DNA of 64,000 bases from Yaniella halotolerans DSM 15476 (lineage in GTDB: Bacteria; Actinomycetota; Actinomycetes; Actinomycetales; Micrococcaceae). Each line of letters begins with the position of its first letter. Position 1 is the stretch's first letter. Position numbers and translations under genes: made by a program. The notes below the pieces were generated by a model. It saw only the letters and a list, made by a program, of their open reading frames with translations. It searched no databases and was not told where the DNA came from. Below, one piece after another: positions 62,692 through 64,000 of this stretch. The stretch is taken from assembly GCF_000420805.1 (NCBI RefSeq), contig NZ_ATVQ01000001.1, positions 310,001 through 374,000 of the forward strand, in the 5' to 3' direction.

Positions 62692-63821
62692 GAACGCACC
62701 AACAGGCCCGTGGCGCACTCGGGTTGTGTGAGATCAAAGGTTGGAATGACGGGGACATTATCGAGCACACCGCGAGCTTCCACGGTGGCCAGCGGTGAGG
62801 AGGTCATCACACCGGAGGCTACCGCGACGCGCAAGCCGGCAGCCTGGAGCTCTTGTACTCCAGCCCGTGCACCGAGTGCATCCGAGGCAGCAAACACGAC
62901 CTGGTCAACGGTCTGTTGGAAGAGCTCATCACGCAACAGCTGAGCGGTTTCTTCCTGGTAGATGCCGTCGGCAATTTCTACCACGACGACGTCACTATTG
63001 GCCTGCGCTAACTGCTGAACCACACCAACGGTCAGCGCTCGCAGCTGGGGCATGGCCAAGCGGAAGGTGGTGGGGTACCCGAAGTCAGTGAAGTCCATGA
63101 CGTGGTCGGCACCGGCGTCATGATAAATCATCGGGTCATTGCCCGCACCGGTTCCGGTAATTTTGCCCGCACCAACACTGCGACCCGATTGAGTCAGCCC
63201 GTTGATGAGACAGGCCATCGTCGTAGATTTTCCAGAGTTCATAGCGGTGCCCAACACAGCGATGACTTCTGGGCGGCGCTGGTCCGCCCCAGCCGCCGGT
63301 CCTTCGTCTAGCTCACCTGGGGTTTGGTACGGGGCAAATTGCGAAATATTGACGACGCCGTTGTGGTCGGCCAGCAAGCCGATCGGTTCAATCACCGTTG
63401 GGTCATCCATTTTCTCGTGCGATTCGGTCACAACCCCGGCAATGCCGCCGGCCGCTACCAGGTGGCAGGGTTCCAACGAATCTGGCACATGGGCGAGGAA
63501 CTGATCAGCTGCATACCGGTTGCCATACGCGAGCATAATCAGGGCGCCCTCAAACAGAATGGCTTTGCGCGATTCTGGAGTTTCGACGCGTTTGTGGTTC
63601 AGGATCTCGGTCACCCGGGCTATGACGACGTCCCCACTGCGCGGTACAACGGTTTCTCCGGAACGCAGATGAAAATCTGCTGGCCGTGCATCCATGGCGG
63701 CACCCACGAACCGCGTGGTGTAAGACGCCTGTACCCGGTGGGGCACGCTTGCGTGGGTTACCGGTAGCGGCATGGATTCGAGTTGCTGGGTAGGTGGTGG
63801 GGTCAGGGAAACTGTAGTCAT
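62688..63821 (-). CDS. P-loop protein of DUF1611-like family, unknown function
   Basis: 377 residues. The N-terminal domain (about 40-165) contains SGDVVIARVTEILNHKRVE and YGNRYAADQF; the C-terminal P-loop domain has GTAMNSGKSTTMACL (191-205), KITGTGAGND (220-229) and VVVVEIADG (278-286). It resembles actinobacterial DUF1611-type proteins; related DUF1611 proteins (DgcN) act in D-glutamate catabolism, but this N-terminus differs, so I assign no reaction. The start is ATG 63821 with AAAGG upstream; an in-frame ATG at 63887 would add 22 unconvincing residues. Operon with the ABC-like gene. Confidence 0.7.
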   Translation of the reverse strand: MTTVSLTPPPTQQLESMPLPVTHASVPHRVQASYTTRFVGAAMDARPADFHLRSGETVVPRSGDVVIARVTEILNHKRVETPESRKAILFEGALIMLAYGNRYAADQFLAHVPDSLEPCHLVAAGGIAGVVTESHEKMDDPTVIEPIGLLADHNGVVNISQFAPYQTPGELDEGPAAGADQRRPEVIAVLGTAMNSGKSTTMACLINGLTQSGRSVGAGKITGTGAGNDPMIYHDAGADHVMDFTDFGYPTTFRLAMPQLRALTVGVVQQLAQANSDVVVVEIADGIYQEETAQLLRDELFQQTVDQVVFAASDALGARAGVQELQAAGLRVAVASGVMTSSPLATVEARGVLDNVPVIPTFDLTQPECATGLLVRS

Positions 63822-64000
63822 GGTGGAGACCTTTCGTCCGTCGTGTTGAGGTGAGACCAGTTCAACAAGCCAACATGAGGTCTTCATGACGGCTGCATGA
63901 GAAGCCTCTCATCAAACCCGGGGTTCGGCATGTTTACACGGGCCTAAACCGACCATCCGTCGAAAAGTTCACACAGAATTCACTGTCTTTGAAGACAACT
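63822..64000. other. Upstream region of the DUF1611-like gene
   Basis: No open gene to the window edge. It contains GTTGA...TCAAC (63845-63866) and the symmetric element at 63897-63912. No confident promoter. Confidence 0.4.
63897..63912. promoter_or_regulatory. Inverted repeat ATGAGA-N4-TCTCAT
   Basis: A perfect 6-bp inverted repeat with a 4-bp spacer, 76-91 bp before the ATG of the DUF1611-like gene. The size and position suit an operator for a dimeric repressor, but nothing else supports this. Confidence 0.3.

Noticed and set aside
1-64000. CRISPR arrays, insertion sequences, prophage genes, rRNA
   Set aside because: No regularly spaced repeats, transposase, integrase, phage structural genes or rRNA segments were found on reading either strand.

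Overview
This 64 kb window is a stretch of chromosome from a high-to-moderate G+C Gram-positive bacterium of the Actinomycetota, most likely Micrococcales/Micrococcaceae. The taxon is inferred from gene families: MarP-type CvpA-protease, GlxR/Crp, DUF3073, DUF4235, HspR with HAIR operators, PTH2-type hydrolase, bifunctional-type Dcd and NHL-thioredoxin. It is also suggested by frequent GTG/TTG starts and apparently leaderless mRNAs. No prophage, insertion sequence, CRISPR array or rRNA was seen. There is one tRNA, tRNA-Gly(CCC).

Layout. 1-10.9 kb: nth (cut by the left edge), acetyl-CoA synthetase, a MetP/MetS NSS transporter pair, a MarP-like protease, crp, ridA, a DUF4177 protein, a class A PBP and a metallophosphoesterase. 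10.9-23.2 kb: purine genes purC-purD (minus) and purF-purM (plus) with an asparaginase, an SCP-family protein and small membrane proteins. These are followed by an acyl-CoA ligase, a DUF222-HNH protein and a sirtuin, which separate purM from DUF3073. 23.4-30.8 kb: a septum-formation-domain protein, clpB, a lipoprotein, a YihY/BrkB membrane protein, a DoxX protein and trmB. 30.8-37.8 kb: a glycerate kinase-GntP operon, then the dnaK-grpE-dnaJ-hspR operon. 37.8-46.4 kb: a uridine-kinase-like protein, cardiolipin synthase, an MMPL exporter, DUF4235, PTH2, Mug, an SDR, a DinB-like protein and a PH-like protein. 46.4-53.1 kb: a complete Mrp Na+/H+ antiporter operon (A/B fusion, C, D, E, F, G). 53.1-64 kb: dcd, small hypothetical proteins, an AEC carrier, an NHL-thioredoxin, tRNA-Gly, and a two-gene operon of a DUF1611-type P-loop protein with an ABC-exporter-like protein whose ATPase motifs are degenerate.

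Regulation readable from the sequence. HAIR operators (CTTGAGT-N7-ACTCAAG) lie in front of both dnaK and clpB, and hspR sits at the end of the dnaK operon, so the heat-shock circuit is contained in this window. Crp-like 16-bp sites lie before acs and before crp. At least eleven genes have a TANNNT box ending 6-7 nt before the start codon and mostly no Shine-Dalgarno sequence, the pattern of leaderless transcripts. Eight of them form four divergent pairs.

The best candidate for something undescribed is the last operon (61.0-63.8 kb). A fold-complete ABC exporter protein has lost Walker A, signature, Walker B and switch-His residues, and it is translationally coupled to a P-loop protein of unknown function. 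All assignments rest on reading the sequence and on recalled family motifs. No database search was run.
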